Shown: positions 35,077 through 43,653 of the stretch, piece after piece
Position numbering within the stretch: the first letter of the stretch is position 1
Layout: every line of letters starts with the position of its first letter
Source: Candidatus Auribacterota bacterium
GTDB taxonomy: Bacteria > Auribacterota > Tritonobacteria > UBA1439
Direction: 5' to 3'
DNA length: 64,000 nucleotides
Assembly: GCA_026392035.1 (NCBI GenBank)
Contig: JAPLCX010000064.1
Coordinates: 25,130-89,129 of the forward strand
Notes under the pieces: model-generated
What the model saw: the letters and a program-made list of their open reading frames with translations, nothing else
Told to the model about the DNA's origin: nothing
Databases searched by the model: none
Program-made: the position numbers and the translations under genes

Positions 35077-36618
35077 ATGTCCGAGAAACTGATCATCTTC
35101 GACACCACGCTCCGGGACGGCGAGCAGTCGCCGGGCGCGAGCCTGAACGAGCGTGAAAAATTTGAAGTCGCCATGCAGCTCGCGCGGCTCAAGGTGGATG
35201 TCATCGAGGCGGGCTTTCCCATCGCCTCGCCGGGCGATTTTGCCGCCGTGCGGCAGATCGCCGCCGGCGTGCGCGGCCCGGTCATCGCAGGCCTCGCGCG
35301 CGCGCTCCCCAGGGACATCGAGCGGGCCGCGAAGGCCCTCGAGAAGGCATCGAGGCCCCGCATCCACGTCTTCCTCGCGACCTCGAGCATCCACCGGCGC
35401 TACAAGTTGAAAAAGGCGAAGAGCGAGATCCTCAAGCTCGCCGCGAGCTCGGTACGGAAGGCGAGGAGATACGTGGACGACGTTGAGTTTTCGCCGGAGG
35501 ACGCCTCGCGGACGGAACCGGACTTCCTCGCAGAGGTCGTGGGGGCGGTGATCGACGCGGGCGCCCGCACCGTCAATATCCCCGACACGGTCGGCTACGC
35601 GACCCCCGAGGAGTTCAGCAGGCTCATTCGCTTTCTGAAAAGCTGCGTCCCCAATATCTCAAGGGCGGTGATCAGCGTCCACTGCCACAACGATCTCGGC
35701 CTCGGCGTGGCCAATTCGCTGAGCGCCATACTCAGCGGGGCGCGCCAGGTGGAGTGCACCATCAACGGGATAGGGGAACGGGCCGGGAACGCCTCGCTCG
35801 AAGAGATCGTGATGACGGTAAAGACCCGCCCGGATCTCTACAAAACCCACACCGGCATAGACACCCGCCGGCTATGGAAAACGAGCCGCCTCGTGAGCCG
35901 CCTCACCGGGATTCCGGTTCAGCCAAACAAGGCGATCGTGGGTGATAACGCGTTCGCCCACGAGGCGGGGATACACCAGGACGGCGTACTCAAAAAGCGG
36001 GCCACGTACGAGATCATCACGCCGGAATCCGTGGGCTGGAAGGGGACCTCGATGGTCATGGGAAAGCACTCGGGGAGCCACGCCTTCCGGGAACGTCTGA
36101 GGCAGCTCGGGCATGAGCTCGCCCCTCACGAGCTTGAGAAGGCGTTCCGCAGGTTCAAGGATCTCGCTGACAAAAAGAAGTTCATCTTCGATGATGACCT
36201 GGAGGCGATCATCGAGGACGAGATATCGGCGATCCCGGAAGAGTACCGCCTCGACTACATCAGCATCTCGAGCGGCAACAAAACACTCCCCACGGCCACC
36301 ATCAGGCTCGTGCGCGACGAGAAACTCCTCCAGGACGCCGCGTGCGGCGATGGGCCGGTTGACGCCGCAATGAAAACGATCAGGCGCATCACGGGGATCA
36401 AGGGCATGCTCGCGGATTACGCGCTACGCGCCGTCACTGGAGGCACCGATGCCCTCGGCGAGGTCACGGTGAAGGTGTCGAGCGGCCCCTATACCGAAAC
36501 CGGGCGCGGCACGAGCACTGATATCATCGAGGCGAGCGCCAAGGCGTACCTCAACGCACTCAACAAGATCCTCTGGCGCCAGGGCCGGAAAAAAAGGACG
36601 AAGTCGCCTCGATTCTGA
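35077..36618 (+). CDS. leuA: 2-isopropylmalate synthase
   Basis: A 513-residue enzyme that condenses acetyl-CoA and 2-ketoisovalerate, the first step of leucine synthesis. The TIM barrel starts IIFDTTLRDGEQSPGASL, containing the metal-binding Asp. SVHCHNDLGLGVANSL has the HxH metal ligands (H202, H204), and ECTINGIGERAGNASLEEI and DNAFAHEAGIHQDGVLK are typical of LeuA. The C-terminal regulatory domain (about 385-500) has GPYTETGRGTSTDIIEASAK, so leucine feedback is expected. The last six residues (KRTKSPRF) are a basic tail. It closes the operon; leuCD and leuB are not in the window, although an aconitase gene follows at 38242. Confidence 0.94.
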   Translation: MSEKLIIFDTTLRDGEQSPGASLNEREKFEVAMQLARLKVDVIEAGFPIASPGDFAAVRQIAAGVRGPVIAGLARALPRDIERAAKALEKASRPRIHVFLATSSIHRRYKLKKAKSEILKLAASSVRKARRYVDDVEFSPEDASRTEPDFLAEVVGAVIDAGARTVNIPDTVGYATPEEFSRLIRFLKSCVPNISRAVISVHCHNDLGLGVANSLSAILSGARQVECTINGIGERAGNASLEEIVMTVKTRPDLYKTHTGIDTRRLWKTSRLVSRLTGIPVQPNKAIVGDNAFAHEAGIHQDGVLKKRATYEIITPESVGWKGTSMVMGKHSGSHAFRERLRQLGHELAPHELEKAFRRFKDLADKKKFIFDDDLEAIIEDEISAIPEEYRLDYISISSGNKTLPTATIRLVRDEKLLQDAACGDGPVDAAMKTIRRITGIKGMLADYALRAVTGGTDALGEVTVKVSSGPYTETGRGTSTDIIEASAKAYLNALNKILWRQGRKKRTKSPRF

Positions 36619-36643
36619 ATGCGTCGTGAACAAGATTTAGATT

Positions 36644-36790
36644 GTCATCCCTGCAAACGCGGGCCTGCCTGCCGGCAGGGATCCAGCATAAAACCTGGGC
36701 TCCTGCTTTTGCAGGAGTGACAGTGACTACATATAATAAAATCCGTGCTCATCCGTGAAATCAGTGGATGATCGTCCATACTGTTTCCCC
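36644..36790. repeat. imperfect inverted repeat with nested palindrome, then cggatgaa words
   Basis: The left end 'tgtcatccctgcaaacgcgg' is complementary to the right end 'cctgcttttgcaggagtgac' then 'a' at about 36703-36722. Inside lies cctgcctgccggcaggg at 36664-36680. A short stretch of 'atccgtgctcatccgtg' and 'aaatcagtggatga' words follows. The gap between leuA and the prepilin peptidase gene contains nothing else recognisable. Confidence 0.7.
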
Positions 36791-36815
36791 CCTATAACTG
36801 AGGGGTTACTACATA

Positions 36816-37613
36816 ATGACTATTCTCCTGGGATTCTTCATCTTCATCCTCGGCGCCATCGCCGGCAGCTTCCTGAACGTGTGCATCCACAGGCTGCCCC
36901 GCGAGGAGTCAATCGTCTCTCCGCCATCCCATTGCCCCCACTGCAAGACCCCGATAAAGCCGTACGATAACGTCCCCATCGTCAGCTACCTTGTCCTCGG
37001 GGGCCGCTGCCGCTCCTGCGGGAGCCGCATATCACCACGCTACCTTGTCGTTGAGCTTCTCACCGCCGGTTGTTTTCTCGCGCTCTCACTCATGTTCGCC
37101 CACGCATTTCCGCTGATGGTCATTGCTCTGATATTCGTGTGCAGCCTCATCATCGTGTTCTTTGTGGACCTTGAACATCAGATAATTCCCGACGAGATCA
37201 GTCTGGGGGGAATTGCCTTCGGCATCGTGGCGAGCATCGCCTACCCCCAGCTCCACACGACGACATCCCACGGACTTGCGCTCATACGATCTCTCGAAGG
37301 CCTCGTCACGGGTGGCGCGCTCTTCTGGCTCATCCGCATCATCGGAGGGAGGGTGTTTAGAAAAGAAGCCCTTGGCTTCGGTGACGTCAAGCTCATGGCC
37401 GCCATCGGAGCCCTCCTCGGGCCGTCCCTCATCCTCCTCACCACCTTCCTCGCCGCGCTCATCGGATCGGTCATCGGCCTTTCACTCATCGCCATCGGCA
37501 GGGCGGAGCTCGGCTCCCGCCTTCCGTTCGGCCCGTTCATCTGCCTGGGGGCCGTTACTTCCTTCCTCTACGGCAACCAGCTCATCGCCTGGTACCTCAC
37601 TCTGCTCCGGTAG
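36816..37613 (+). CDS. type IV prepilin peptidase / leader peptidase (A24 family)
   Basis: A 265-residue polytopic aspartic peptidase that cleaves, and usually N-methylates, prepilin and pseudopilin leaders. It starts MTILLGFFIFILGAIAGSFL, then NVCIHRLPREESIVSPPSHC. It has the two-CxxC cytoplasmic zinc loop (C40, C43, C65, C68) found in bifunctional PilD enzymes. The catalytic aspartates are D118 in FFVDLEHQIIPDEIS and D190 in GFGDVKLMAAIGALLG. About seven membrane spans are visible. No pilin or secretion genes are adjacent, so its substrates are encoded elsewhere. Confidence 0.92.
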   Translation: MTILLGFFIFILGAIAGSFLNVCIHRLPREESIVSPPSHCPHCKTPIKPYDNVPIVSYLVLGGRCRSCGSRISPRYLVVELLTAGCFLALSLMFAHAFPLMVIALIFVCSLIIVFFVDLEHQIIPDEISLGGIAFGIVASIAYPQLHTTTSHGLALIRSLEGLVTGGALFWLIRIIGGRVFRKEALGFGDVKLMAAIGALLGPSLILLTTFLAALIGSVIGLSLIAIGRAELGSRLPFGPFICLGAVTSFLYGNQLIAWYLTLLR

Positions 37614-37720
37614 CTCTTCTTCCACGAATCGCCTGACTCGCAGGCGTGTAACCCGAAATGGCGGATAACCGATTACTATCTTCACCAACTGGGTGCGCGT
37701 AATTAAGAAATGGCGATTCT

Positions 37721-37880
37721 GTAGGGGCTTGATCCTTCGGCTGAGTTTATACTGAGCGTAGTCGAAGTGCTCAGGACAAGTTTCCCGCCTGAAGCGGGCA
37801 GGTATCACGCGAGCCGCGTGGCTCACGCGGCCCGTTACGCGGGTCGGATGAATCCCTGCCCCCCGGCAGGCAGGCGATCC
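37721..37880 (+). repeat. dispersed repeat R1, copy 3, with nested palindrome
   Basis: The 422-bp gap after the prepilin peptidase gene holds 'gtaggggcttgatccttcgg', then 'tgagcgtagtcgaagtgctc', then a diverged segment with 'cccgcctgaagcgggcagg'. At 37854-37875 there is a ccctgcc/ggcagg palindrome. The left half matches 27141-27210 closely, and the right half has been rearranged. I see no coding sequence in the rest of the gap. Confidence 0.7.
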
Positions 37881-38035
37881 CTGCAAATCCGCCATTTAGG
37901 GACAGGTCACCGGGCTTTCGCTTTTCACAGATATGTGGTATCATTCGGATGTGCGCGGGCGCAGGCTGCGCGATCGGCGTGTAGAAGACGCGAGGCGATC
38001 GTCCGGATTGTCGCTACGAGAAAGGAGGAGCTATC

Positions 38036-38236
38036 ATGCTCTGGGTGCAAATAGGCCAGACAGCGGGTATGGCGTACAGGGTGCTGGAGAAAAAGAAGGA
38101 GGCAACCACCACCGAACTCATGAGGGAGCTCAAGGTCCCGTATGATATTCTCCAGATGGCGTTAGGTTGGCTGGCCCGTGAGGACAGGATAAAGTTTGAC
38201 AGGGTGGGGAAGTCTCTCAAGATCTCATTGAAGTAA
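38036..38236 (+). CDS. small winged-helix protein (DUF2582-like)
   Basis: A 66-residue protein. QTAGMAYRVLEKKKEATTTE is followed by LMRELKVPYDILQMALGWLA and REDRIKFDRVGKSLKISLK. The layout is helix, helix-turn-helix, then a beta wing, as in the small DUF2582-type winged-helix proteins found in archaea and bacteria. Whether it binds DNA, RNA or protein is unknown. A strong ribosome-binding site, AAAGGAGGAG, lies six bases before the ATG. The aconitase gene begins 5 bp after its stop, so the two are co-transcribed. It could regulate that gene, but nothing else supports this. Confidence 0.75.
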   Translation: MLWVQIGQTAGMAYRVLEKKKEATTTELMRELKVPYDILQMALGWLAREDRIKFDRVGKSLKISLK

Positions 38237-38241
38237 AATCC

Positions 38242-40179
38242 ATGGGCAGATCCCTGACCGACAAGATCATCGCGGGACATCTCGCGCGCGGGATGCCTGT
38301 CGCCGGTGCGGAGATTGCGCTGCGCATTGACCAGACGCTCACGCAGGACGCGACGGGGACGCTCGCGTTCCTCCAGTTTGAGGCGATGGGTGTCAGCAAG
38401 ACGAGGGCCGGCCTGTCGGTGAGCTACGTTGACCACAACACGCTCCAGGCGGGACCGCAGAACGCCGATGATCACCGCTATCTGGAGCGCGCGGCGGCCC
38501 GTTACGGGGTATATTTCTCCCGCCCGGGGAACGGGATATGCCATCAGGTGCACCTGGAGCGGTTCGCGGTCCCGGGGAGCACGCTCCTCGGCTCGGACAG
38601 CCACACCCCTACGTGCGGCGGAATCGGCATGCTTGCAATCGGCGCGGGAGGGCTGGATGTCGCGGCAGCCATGGCAGGCGAGCCGTTCTACCTGAGCATG
38701 CCCGAGATCATTCTCGTGAGGTTGAGCGGGAGACTGCGGCCATGGGTTTCAGCGAAGGATATCATCCTCGAGCTCTTGAGGCGTTTCGGCGTGACGTGGG
38801 GGAGGGGCAAGATACTCGAGTACGGCGGTCCGGCGCTCACGTCGCTCACCGTCCCCGAGAGGGCGACGATCGCCAACATGGGGACGGAGCTCGGCCTGAC
38901 CTCTTCAGTATTCCCCTCAGACCGCCAGGCGAAAATATTCCTCGAAGCGCAGCGGCGCCCCAGGCACTGGCGCGAGCTCCTCGCTGACCGCGGAGCGGTA
39001 TATGCGCAGACGGTCGATCTCAACCTTGACGCGATCGAGCCGCTCGCGGCTGCTCCCCACAGCCCCGACAATATCAAGCGGGTGAGCGAGCTCGAGGGAG
39101 TGAGGGTCGAACAGGTGTGCCTCGGCAGTTGCACCAACTCTTCGTTGCGAGATATGCTCGAGGCGGCAGCGATGCTTGAGGGGCGCACAATCCCTCCAGG
39201 GGTGAGCCTCACCATATCGCCAGGCTCTCTGCAGGTGCTCAGGATGATGGTTGAGGGCGGCGCGCTCGATGCGATCCTCTCAGCGGGGGCCAGGCTCCTT
39301 GAGAACGCGTGTGGCCCGTGCATCGGCATGGGTCAGGCTCCTCCCTCCGGCGGAGTTTCGCTCAGGACGTTCAACCGAAATTTCATGGGGCGCTCGGGCA
39401 CGCCTGATGCCGGGGTGTATCTCTGCAGCACTGCGGTGGCGGTTGCGTCTGCGCTCGCGGGCGAGATTGCCGACCCACGAAAAATGGGCAGGCCGCCGGT
39501 CATACGGTTGCCCCGGCGTTTCCTCGTTGACGACAGTATGATTATCCCCCCGCCGCGAAACAGGAGAGGGGTGCGCGTAGTCAAGGGCCCAAATATCAGG
39601 CCGCTCCCGCGCTTCCCGAAACTCGCCGATCGGATCGAGGGTGAAGTACTGCTCGTGTGCGGAGACAACGTGAGCACGGACGATATCATGCCTGCCGGCG
39701 CGAAGCTCCTCCCGCTCCGGTCGAATATTCCTGCGCTGGCCGAGCACGCATTTGAGCGGCGTGATCCCTCGTTCGCGCGGCGCGCCATGAGCGCGGGGAC
39801 GGGTTTCATAGCGGCGGGGAGCAACTACGGCCAGGGGTCAAGCCGCGAACACGCCGCGCTGGTGCCCAGATACCTCGGAGTCGCCGCGGTAATCGCGCGC
39901 TCGTTCGCGAGGATCCATCAGGCAAACCTTGTCAATTTCGGCATCGTGCCGCTCGTCTTGGAGCGCGCGGATGATCTCCGCAAGCTCGCGCAGGGGGAAC
40001 GGCTGAGGGTGCACGGGCTGCGGGCTGCGGTAAGGTCGGGGGAGCGGGTGGTCATTCACCATGTGAGCCGGCGCAGGCAGGTGCCTGCACGCCTGGAGCT
40101 CAGCAGCCGCGGGAGGCGGATCCTCCTCGCGGGTGGGCTGCTGAATCTGATCAAACAACAAAAGGGTTCAAGTCGTTGA
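38242..40179 (+). CDS. aconitate hydratase, single-chain mitochondrial/Aquifex-like type
   Basis: A 645-residue [4Fe-4S] hydro-lyase interconverting citrate and isocitrate. Cluster ligands are C297 (LGSCTNSS), C357 and C360 (ACGPCIGMG). SDSHTPTCGGIGMLAIGAGG and GLDVAAAMAG mark the aconitase (not LeuC) subfamily. The swivel domain is fused at the C-terminus, with CGDNVSTDDIMPAG and GSNYGQGSSREHAALVPRYL, which contains the catalytic serine region. Fusion of both parts excludes LeuC/LeuD or HacA/HacB two-subunit enzymes. Homoaconitase activity cannot be excluded, since the gene is near leuA. It follows a small winged-helix gene by 5 bp. Confidence 0.88.
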   Translation: MGRSLTDKIIAGHLARGMPVAGAEIALRIDQTLTQDATGTLAFLQFEAMGVSKTRAGLSVSYVDHNTLQAGPQNADDHRYLERAAARYGVYFSRPGNGICHQVHLERFAVPGSTLLGSDSHTPTCGGIGMLAIGAGGLDVAAAMAGEPFYLSMPEIILVRLSGRLRPWVSAKDIILELLRRFGVTWGRGKILEYGGPALTSLTVPERATIANMGTELGLTSSVFPSDRQAKIFLEAQRRPRHWRELLADRGAVYAQTVDLNLDAIEPLAAAPHSPDNIKRVSELEGVRVEQVCLGSCTNSSLRDMLEAAAMLEGRTIPPGVSLTISPGSLQVLRMMVEGGALDAILSAGARLLENACGPCIGMGQAPPSGGVSLRTFNRNFMGRSGTPDAGVYLCSTAVAVASALAGEIADPRKMGRPPVIRLPRRFLVDDSMIIPPPRNRRGVRVVKGPNIRPLPRFPKLADRIEGEVLLVCGDNVSTDDIMPAGAKLLPLRSNIPALAEHAFERRDPSFARRAMSAGTGFIAAGSNYGQGSSREHAALVPRYLGVAAVIARSFARIHQANLVNFGIVPLVLERADDLRKLAQGERLRVHGLRAAVRSGERVVIHHVSRRRQVPARLELSSRGRRILLAGGLLNLIKQQKGSSR

Positions 40180-40256
40180 AATTGTTCCAATCGTTTAAAT
40201 CGCGAGGAGTTTAATTATTAACCGACTTGAACGACTTAAACGACTTAAACGAATAT
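40168..40256. repeat. word-repeat inverted element (cttaaacgac) overlapping the aconitase 3' end (element H)
   Basis: The left arm 'gttcaagtcgttgaaattgt' with 'tccaatcgtttaaatcg' starts within the last codons of the aconitase gene. It is complementary to the right arm 'cgacttgaacgacttaaacg' with 'acttaaacgaa'. The loop is about 20 bases. The element has thus supplied the C-terminal residues of the enzyme (KGSSR). Confidence 0.75.
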
Positions 40257-40268
40257 AGGATAGATACC

Positions 40269-40817
40269 ATGCGCTACATTCTTCCCATGCTATTACTCGG
40301 GGTTGTTATATCCGGCTGTGCGCCCTCGCCGACCGACATTGCCGTCATCGACATTGACGCGATCTTTAAAAACTATAAGAAGTCGCAGTCCATTTACGAG
40401 GGACTTGAAAAGGAGAGGAGCAGCCTGGAAACCAAGGGGCAGGAAATGCTCGATGAGATCAACAAGCTCGTGAAGGAGTCAGAGCTCTTGAGCGAGGAGA
40501 CGCGGAAGGAGCGGGAGACGCGCATCAAGGAAAAGAGCGTGGCGCTCGAAGCCTATCGCCGCGGCGCGACGAAGGACCTGGCGGAGCGGACGAACAGCGA
40601 GTACCAGAAGTTGATGAACGATGTGCGCGTGGCCGCTGAGGCCGTGGCGCAGAGGCGCCATATCAAGATCATCCTCGACACCTCGGCCGTCGTCTACGGC
40701 GCGAAGGGGTTGGAGGTAACCAGGGAGGTGATCGACGAGCTCAACAGGCGCTTCGATAAAGCGACCGAAAAAAGTGAAGCGCGCGCTGCCTCTCCCACAA
40801 GCCCAACACCTCGGTAA
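40269..40817 (+). CDS. OmpH/Skp-like periplasmic chaperone, predicted lipoprotein
   Basis: A 182-residue protein. The lipoprotein signal MRYILPMLLLGVVISGC has the lipobox Cys at residue 17. IAVIDIDAIFKNYKKSQSIY is the conserved N-terminal strand and helix of OmpH. A long coiled coil (about 45-145, rich in Glu/Lys: EKERSSLETKGQEMLDEINK) follows, then the second strand IKIILDTSAVVYGAKGLEVT. Skp trimers carry unfolded outer-membrane proteins; E. coli Skp is soluble, so the lipid anchor is a difference. The ATG at 40269 is chosen, since the 14 upstream codons would translate the right arm of an inverted-repeat element. The C-terminal tail is Ser/Pro rich. Confidence 0.85.
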   Translation: MRYILPMLLLGVVISGCAPSPTDIAVIDIDAIFKNYKKSQSIYEGLEKERSSLETKGQEMLDEINKLVKESELLSEETRKERETRIKEKSVALEAYRRGATKDLAERTNSEYQKLMNDVRVAAEAVAQRRHIKIILDTSAVVYGAKGLEVTREVIDELNRRFDKATEKSEARAASPTSPTPR

Positions 40818-40826
40818 CTTCATCAC

Positions 40827-40854
40827 TGAACAGGTGGTGGGAGCCCTTTATAAT
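40827..40854 (+). promoter_or_regulatory. candidate sigma70-type promoter
   Basis: TGAACA (40827-40832), 16-bp spacer, TATAAT (40849-40854), just after the OmpH-like gene and about 50 bases before the hypothetical ORF at 40907. Confidence 0.4.
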
Positions 40855-40906
40855 AGTTCCCCTTGGTGGTACCTGTTTTTGTGGACGAAAACTCACCTGA
40901 CACACT

Positions 40907-41293
40907 GTGAAAATCGAATCGAGTCGGTACGGAGTCCCCTGCACCAGGAAAAGAGGGAGCACGCGGTCGTACGACAGGGATAAGTTGAGAAGCCCTGACC
41001 GCCGCAGGAAGAGAAAGAGCTGCACGAAGGCAGTGCTGAAGCGGCGTCTGCGCGCCCACATCGTCAATGCCATCGCGCAGATGCACGTGGTAAATAGGAT
41101 TGACATCATTCCGGAGAAGAAGGCTCATCTGGAACGGGCGGTCGCTGACCTCGAGGCGGTGCTCGCGGAGAGGGCGGGGAGCCATCTCCTCAGGCAGCAG
41201 CTCGCCCTCTGCCGCGAGCTCCTCCGGGAGATCGAGCGCGGCGCCTCTGACTGCCGCAGCGGACATGTCGATGTTATAATATGCAGCGAGTAG
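40907..41293 (+). CDS. hypothetical basic helical protein
   Basis: An open frame of 128 codons whose second half has strongly G/C-ending codons like the real genes here. It encodes LKRRLRAHIVNAIAQMHVVN, RIDIIPEKKAHLERAVADLE and LLRQQLALCRELLREIERGA, a plausible helical or coiled-coil protein. The first part is very basic (RKRGSTRSYDRDKLRSPDRR) with weaker codon bias. The true start may be the TTG at 40985, preceded by AGGGAT. A possible promoter lies at 40827. I do not recognise a family. An antisense frame at 40823-41266 also exists, and the coding assignment is uncertain. Confidence 0.4.
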   Translation: MKIESSRYGVPCTRKRGSTRSYDRDKLRSPDRRRKRKSCTKAVLKRRLRAHIVNAIAQMHVVNRIDIIPEKKAHLERAVADLEAVLAERAGSHLLRQQLALCRELLREIERGASDCRSGHVDVIICSE

Positions 41294-41790
41294 CTGTCTG
41301 AGGATGCGTCCCCCCGAGTATCCATCCCATCAAATTCCACTGGAGTTCCCCACCTGGAAGGGTGGGGGTGAGAGCGGTCTGGAGTTTTTGTGGCAGACGA
41401 TTTGAACGGGGGGCGGGATTCTCCGCCTGAGGCACCCGCCTGCCTCCCGTCGGGCAGGCCCGCCTACAACCTGGCGGGCAGGGATGCGCCTCCGGAGCAG
41501 AAGTCGATTCGTACACTGCACCAGTCCTTACGGCTCGCTGGCTGTATGCGGGGACTAGACAGGGAGCTAAAGATATGCAGCGAGTGTGGCTGATAGCCTG
41601 AGGCGCGTCGCCGCCGGAAGTGCGAAGGATGGCGACATAAGCGTTCTTGTGCCCTCCATCCCAGCCTCAGCCAATCGGACCTACTGAACGATTACTTTAT
41701 GGCCAGATCCTTCTCGCATGTAACCGCACTTTCTTGAAATTCCTGTCGTCATCTCCACCTGGCCCCCCCATCGGAGGGGGAGGGATATGG
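41294..41790. other. gene-free gap with scattered palindromes
   Basis: About 500 bases with no convincing coding sequence. It contains a hairpin ccccacc-tggaa-gggtgggg (41348-41368) without a following T-run, and a cctgcc/gggcagg palindrome at 41438-41460 inside 'cccgcctgcctcccgtcggg'. Nothing else is recognisable. Confidence 0.5.
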
Positions 41791-41822
41791 GAAAAAGCAG
41801 GGGGCCCTTCCGGCCCCCCTGC
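41791..41822 (-). terminator. rho-independent terminator of the GloVer-repeat gene (minus strand)
   Basis: On the minus strand gcaggggggcc-ggaa-gggccccctgc forms an 11-bp GC-rich stem followed immediately by TTTTTC. It lies about 35 bases past the stop of the minus-strand gene at 41858. Confidence 0.85.
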
Positions 41823-41857
41823 GCGTGTGGATACATGCCCGTCGCCCCTGGTATCGC

Positions 41858-43501
41858 TTACTGGACGATCAGGGTGTTTCTATCGACAGTCCCGACGTAC
41901 TGCGGATTGTTCATGTCGGTCGTCTTCGCCGGATCAATTGCGCCACCCTCGAGGTAGTAAACCCCCGTCGCGATTCCCCTGAACTGCGTGTCAAGGACCG
42001 GATAGTTCCATATCGGCGCCGCCACGGTGCTGGTCCTGGAGAAGCCGAGATAGGGCGTCGGCGAAGCCCTGAACCCTTTTCCCCGTTCATAGTAGAGCGT
42101 CTGCCCGTTCGTCATGATGAACCGCACGAAAAGGTAGCACGGAGTGGAGATGACGGATATGTTCGCCCTGACCGCGATCCAATCGGTCGTGAAAAACGTC
42201 GTCTTGTTCGCCGTCAGATCGACCGGGGGCACCGGCGTCGGCGTGGGTACCGGCGGTATTACGAACGAGTAGACGACGCCCATATCCTCTGTCCCCCCAT
42301 CCTCTGCTGCGCCATAAAGCGCGCCGTTCTCAAGGAGAAGCGTCCCTGTCGGAAATGAGCCGGTTCCCCCGATAATGCCGTCGAAACTGTAGAGCACGGT
42401 ATAGCCGGTACCGTCGGTGTTAAGTGTGAAGATGGCGCCCGGGTCCGTGTACCCGACCCCGACCCCCTTGAGGGCAAATACCATGCCCCCGGGAGACGTT
42501 GTGCCATAGAGCCTGTTGCCGTCCATTGCCAGACCGGTGCAGAAAAGGTTATTGACCGTCTTCTTACTGCCATAAGTCCCCGCAGCGGTGTCGAGAGTGA
42601 AGTCGTGCAGGGTCTGGAAATTTGCCCCATTTTTGTCGAGGGCGAAGATGGTTCCCCCACCGGAATCGTATGGCCCGGTGTTCACGCCGCCGTACCGCGT
42701 CAGGCCGTAGAGCCTGCTCCCGTCCGATATGAGTCCGCCCACTGGCTCCGCGCCATCAGTCCCGGAGAAGTCGTGCAGGATCGCGTGGTTGCTTCCGGTG
42801 GGGGACATGGAGAACAGAGTCCCTTCTTCTGCGATGTACTTTCCGCCATCCCGGGTCGCTCCGTACAGGGTCCCGTTTTCGAGGAGCAGGTTGCCCCAAG
42901 GAGAACTGCCGTCGAGCGGGGAGCCGGCGAAATTATAGGCGACAGTATAGCCTGTGCCGTCGGTCTTGATGGAGTACGCGATGCCGTCGTCAGTGGTCCC
43001 CCCATTAATGGTCAATCCGTAAATCATGTCTCCAGACACCACCACGGGGCTCGGCTGCCATGACGTGCCTCCGGCATAACTGTACAGGATCGTGTAGGCA
43101 CTGCCATCGGTCTTGATCGAATAGAGGGTCCCGGCCGAGTTTACTCCGCCCCCATTGGTCGTCCCGTACAGGACGCCGTTGGCCGGCGCGGGGACGCCGT
43201 TTGGGTACATGCCGTCAGGCGCGGGGCCGAAGCTGTGGAGGATTGTGAAGCCGCTCCCATCCATGTTCATTGCGTAGAGGATGCCCGATCCGTTCGCGCC
43301 CCCGGCGGATGTGATCCCATAGAGCTTGGCGCCGTCGGATACCACTCCTCCTGCCGGATACTCGCCGTCCGTCAGCCCGCCCGCAAAGTTATGAAGCACC
43401 GTGTACGTCTGCGCGAAAGCGCCCGTCGCCGCCAGGCACAACGCCACTGCCGCCACCGCAATTAAGCAACGCATGGCAATCCCTCCCTCTTTCCGTACCA
43501 C
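41858..43501 (-). CDS. exported GloVer-repeat protein (TIGR03803-type) with C-terminal domain
   Basis: A 547-residue secreted protein. It begins MVRKEGGIAMRCLIAVAAVA, with a signal peptide ending near AFA; the real start may be the inner ATG, MRCLIAVAAVALCLAATGAF. It contains about ten repeats of roughly 35-40 residues of the form LYGITSAGGANGSGILYAMN and DGSGFTILHSF. These are the 'choice-of-anchor tandem repeat GloVer' units common in Verrucomicrobia and cyanobacteria, and they probably fold as a beta-propeller. A PVPTPTPVPPV linker precedes a C-terminal domain of about 125 residues (TANKTTFFTTDWIAVRANIS, FVRFIMTNGQTLYYERGKGF). That domain resembles the ends of the GH26-like and PQQ-propeller proteins here. 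The role is unknown, probably surface display. Confidence 0.85.
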   Translation of the reverse strand: MVRKEGGIAMRCLIAVAAVALCLAATGAFAQTYTVLHNFAGGLTDGEYPAGGVVSDGAKLYGITSAGGANGSGILYAMNMDGSGFTILHSFGPAPDGMYPNGVPAPANGVLYGTTNGGGVNSAGTLYSIKTDGSAYTILYSYAGGTSWQPSPVVVSGDMIYGLTINGGTTDDGIAYSIKTDGTGYTVAYNFAGSPLDGSSPWGNLLLENGTLYGATRDGGKYIAEEGTLFSMSPTGSNHAILHDFSGTDGAEPVGGLISDGSRLYGLTRYGGVNTGPYDSGGGTIFALDKNGANFQTLHDFTLDTAAGTYGSKKTVNNLFCTGLAMDGNRLYGTTSPGGMVFALKGVGVGYTDPGAIFTLNTDGTGYTVLYSFDGIIGGTGSFPTGTLLLENGALYGAAEDGGTEDMGVVYSFVIPPVPTPTPVPPVDLTANKTTFFTTDWIAVRANISVISTPCYLFVRFIMTNGQTLYYERGKGFRASPTPYLGFSRTSTVAAPIWNYPVLDTQFRGIATGVYYLEGGAIDPAKTTDMNNPQYVGTVDRNTLIVQ

Positions 43502-43629
43502 GGGTACACCCCGTTAGGTACATCACCCTAATGATGCCAAAACCATTTGCGCACATCAAACAAAATAGCACAACAGTTATAATGGTAATCCCTCAGTTAC
43601 GGTGGGGCTAAATAGAATACTCCACAACG

Positions 43630-43653
43630 TAGAGCACCCTTAAGGGTGCTCTA
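43630..43653. repeat. CTTAAG palindrome used as group II intron target
   Basis: A perfect 24-base palindrome with 12-base arms (tagagcaccctt/aagggtgctcta). It ends exactly at the base before the intron's first nucleotide. Related palindromes are at 20645-20672 and 52111-52138. Confidence 0.85.

Noticed and set aside
38242..40179. LeuC/LeuD (isopropylmalate isomerase) assignment for the aconitase-like gene near leuA
   Set aside because: Both catalytic and swivel domains are in one 645-residue chain, with aconitase-type motifs; LeuC and LeuD are separate subunits in bacteria.
41348..41390. Hairpin ccccacc/gggtgggg considered as a terminator
   Set aside because: The T-run (ttttt) is more than 20 bases beyond the stem, so it does not fit a rho-independent terminator.
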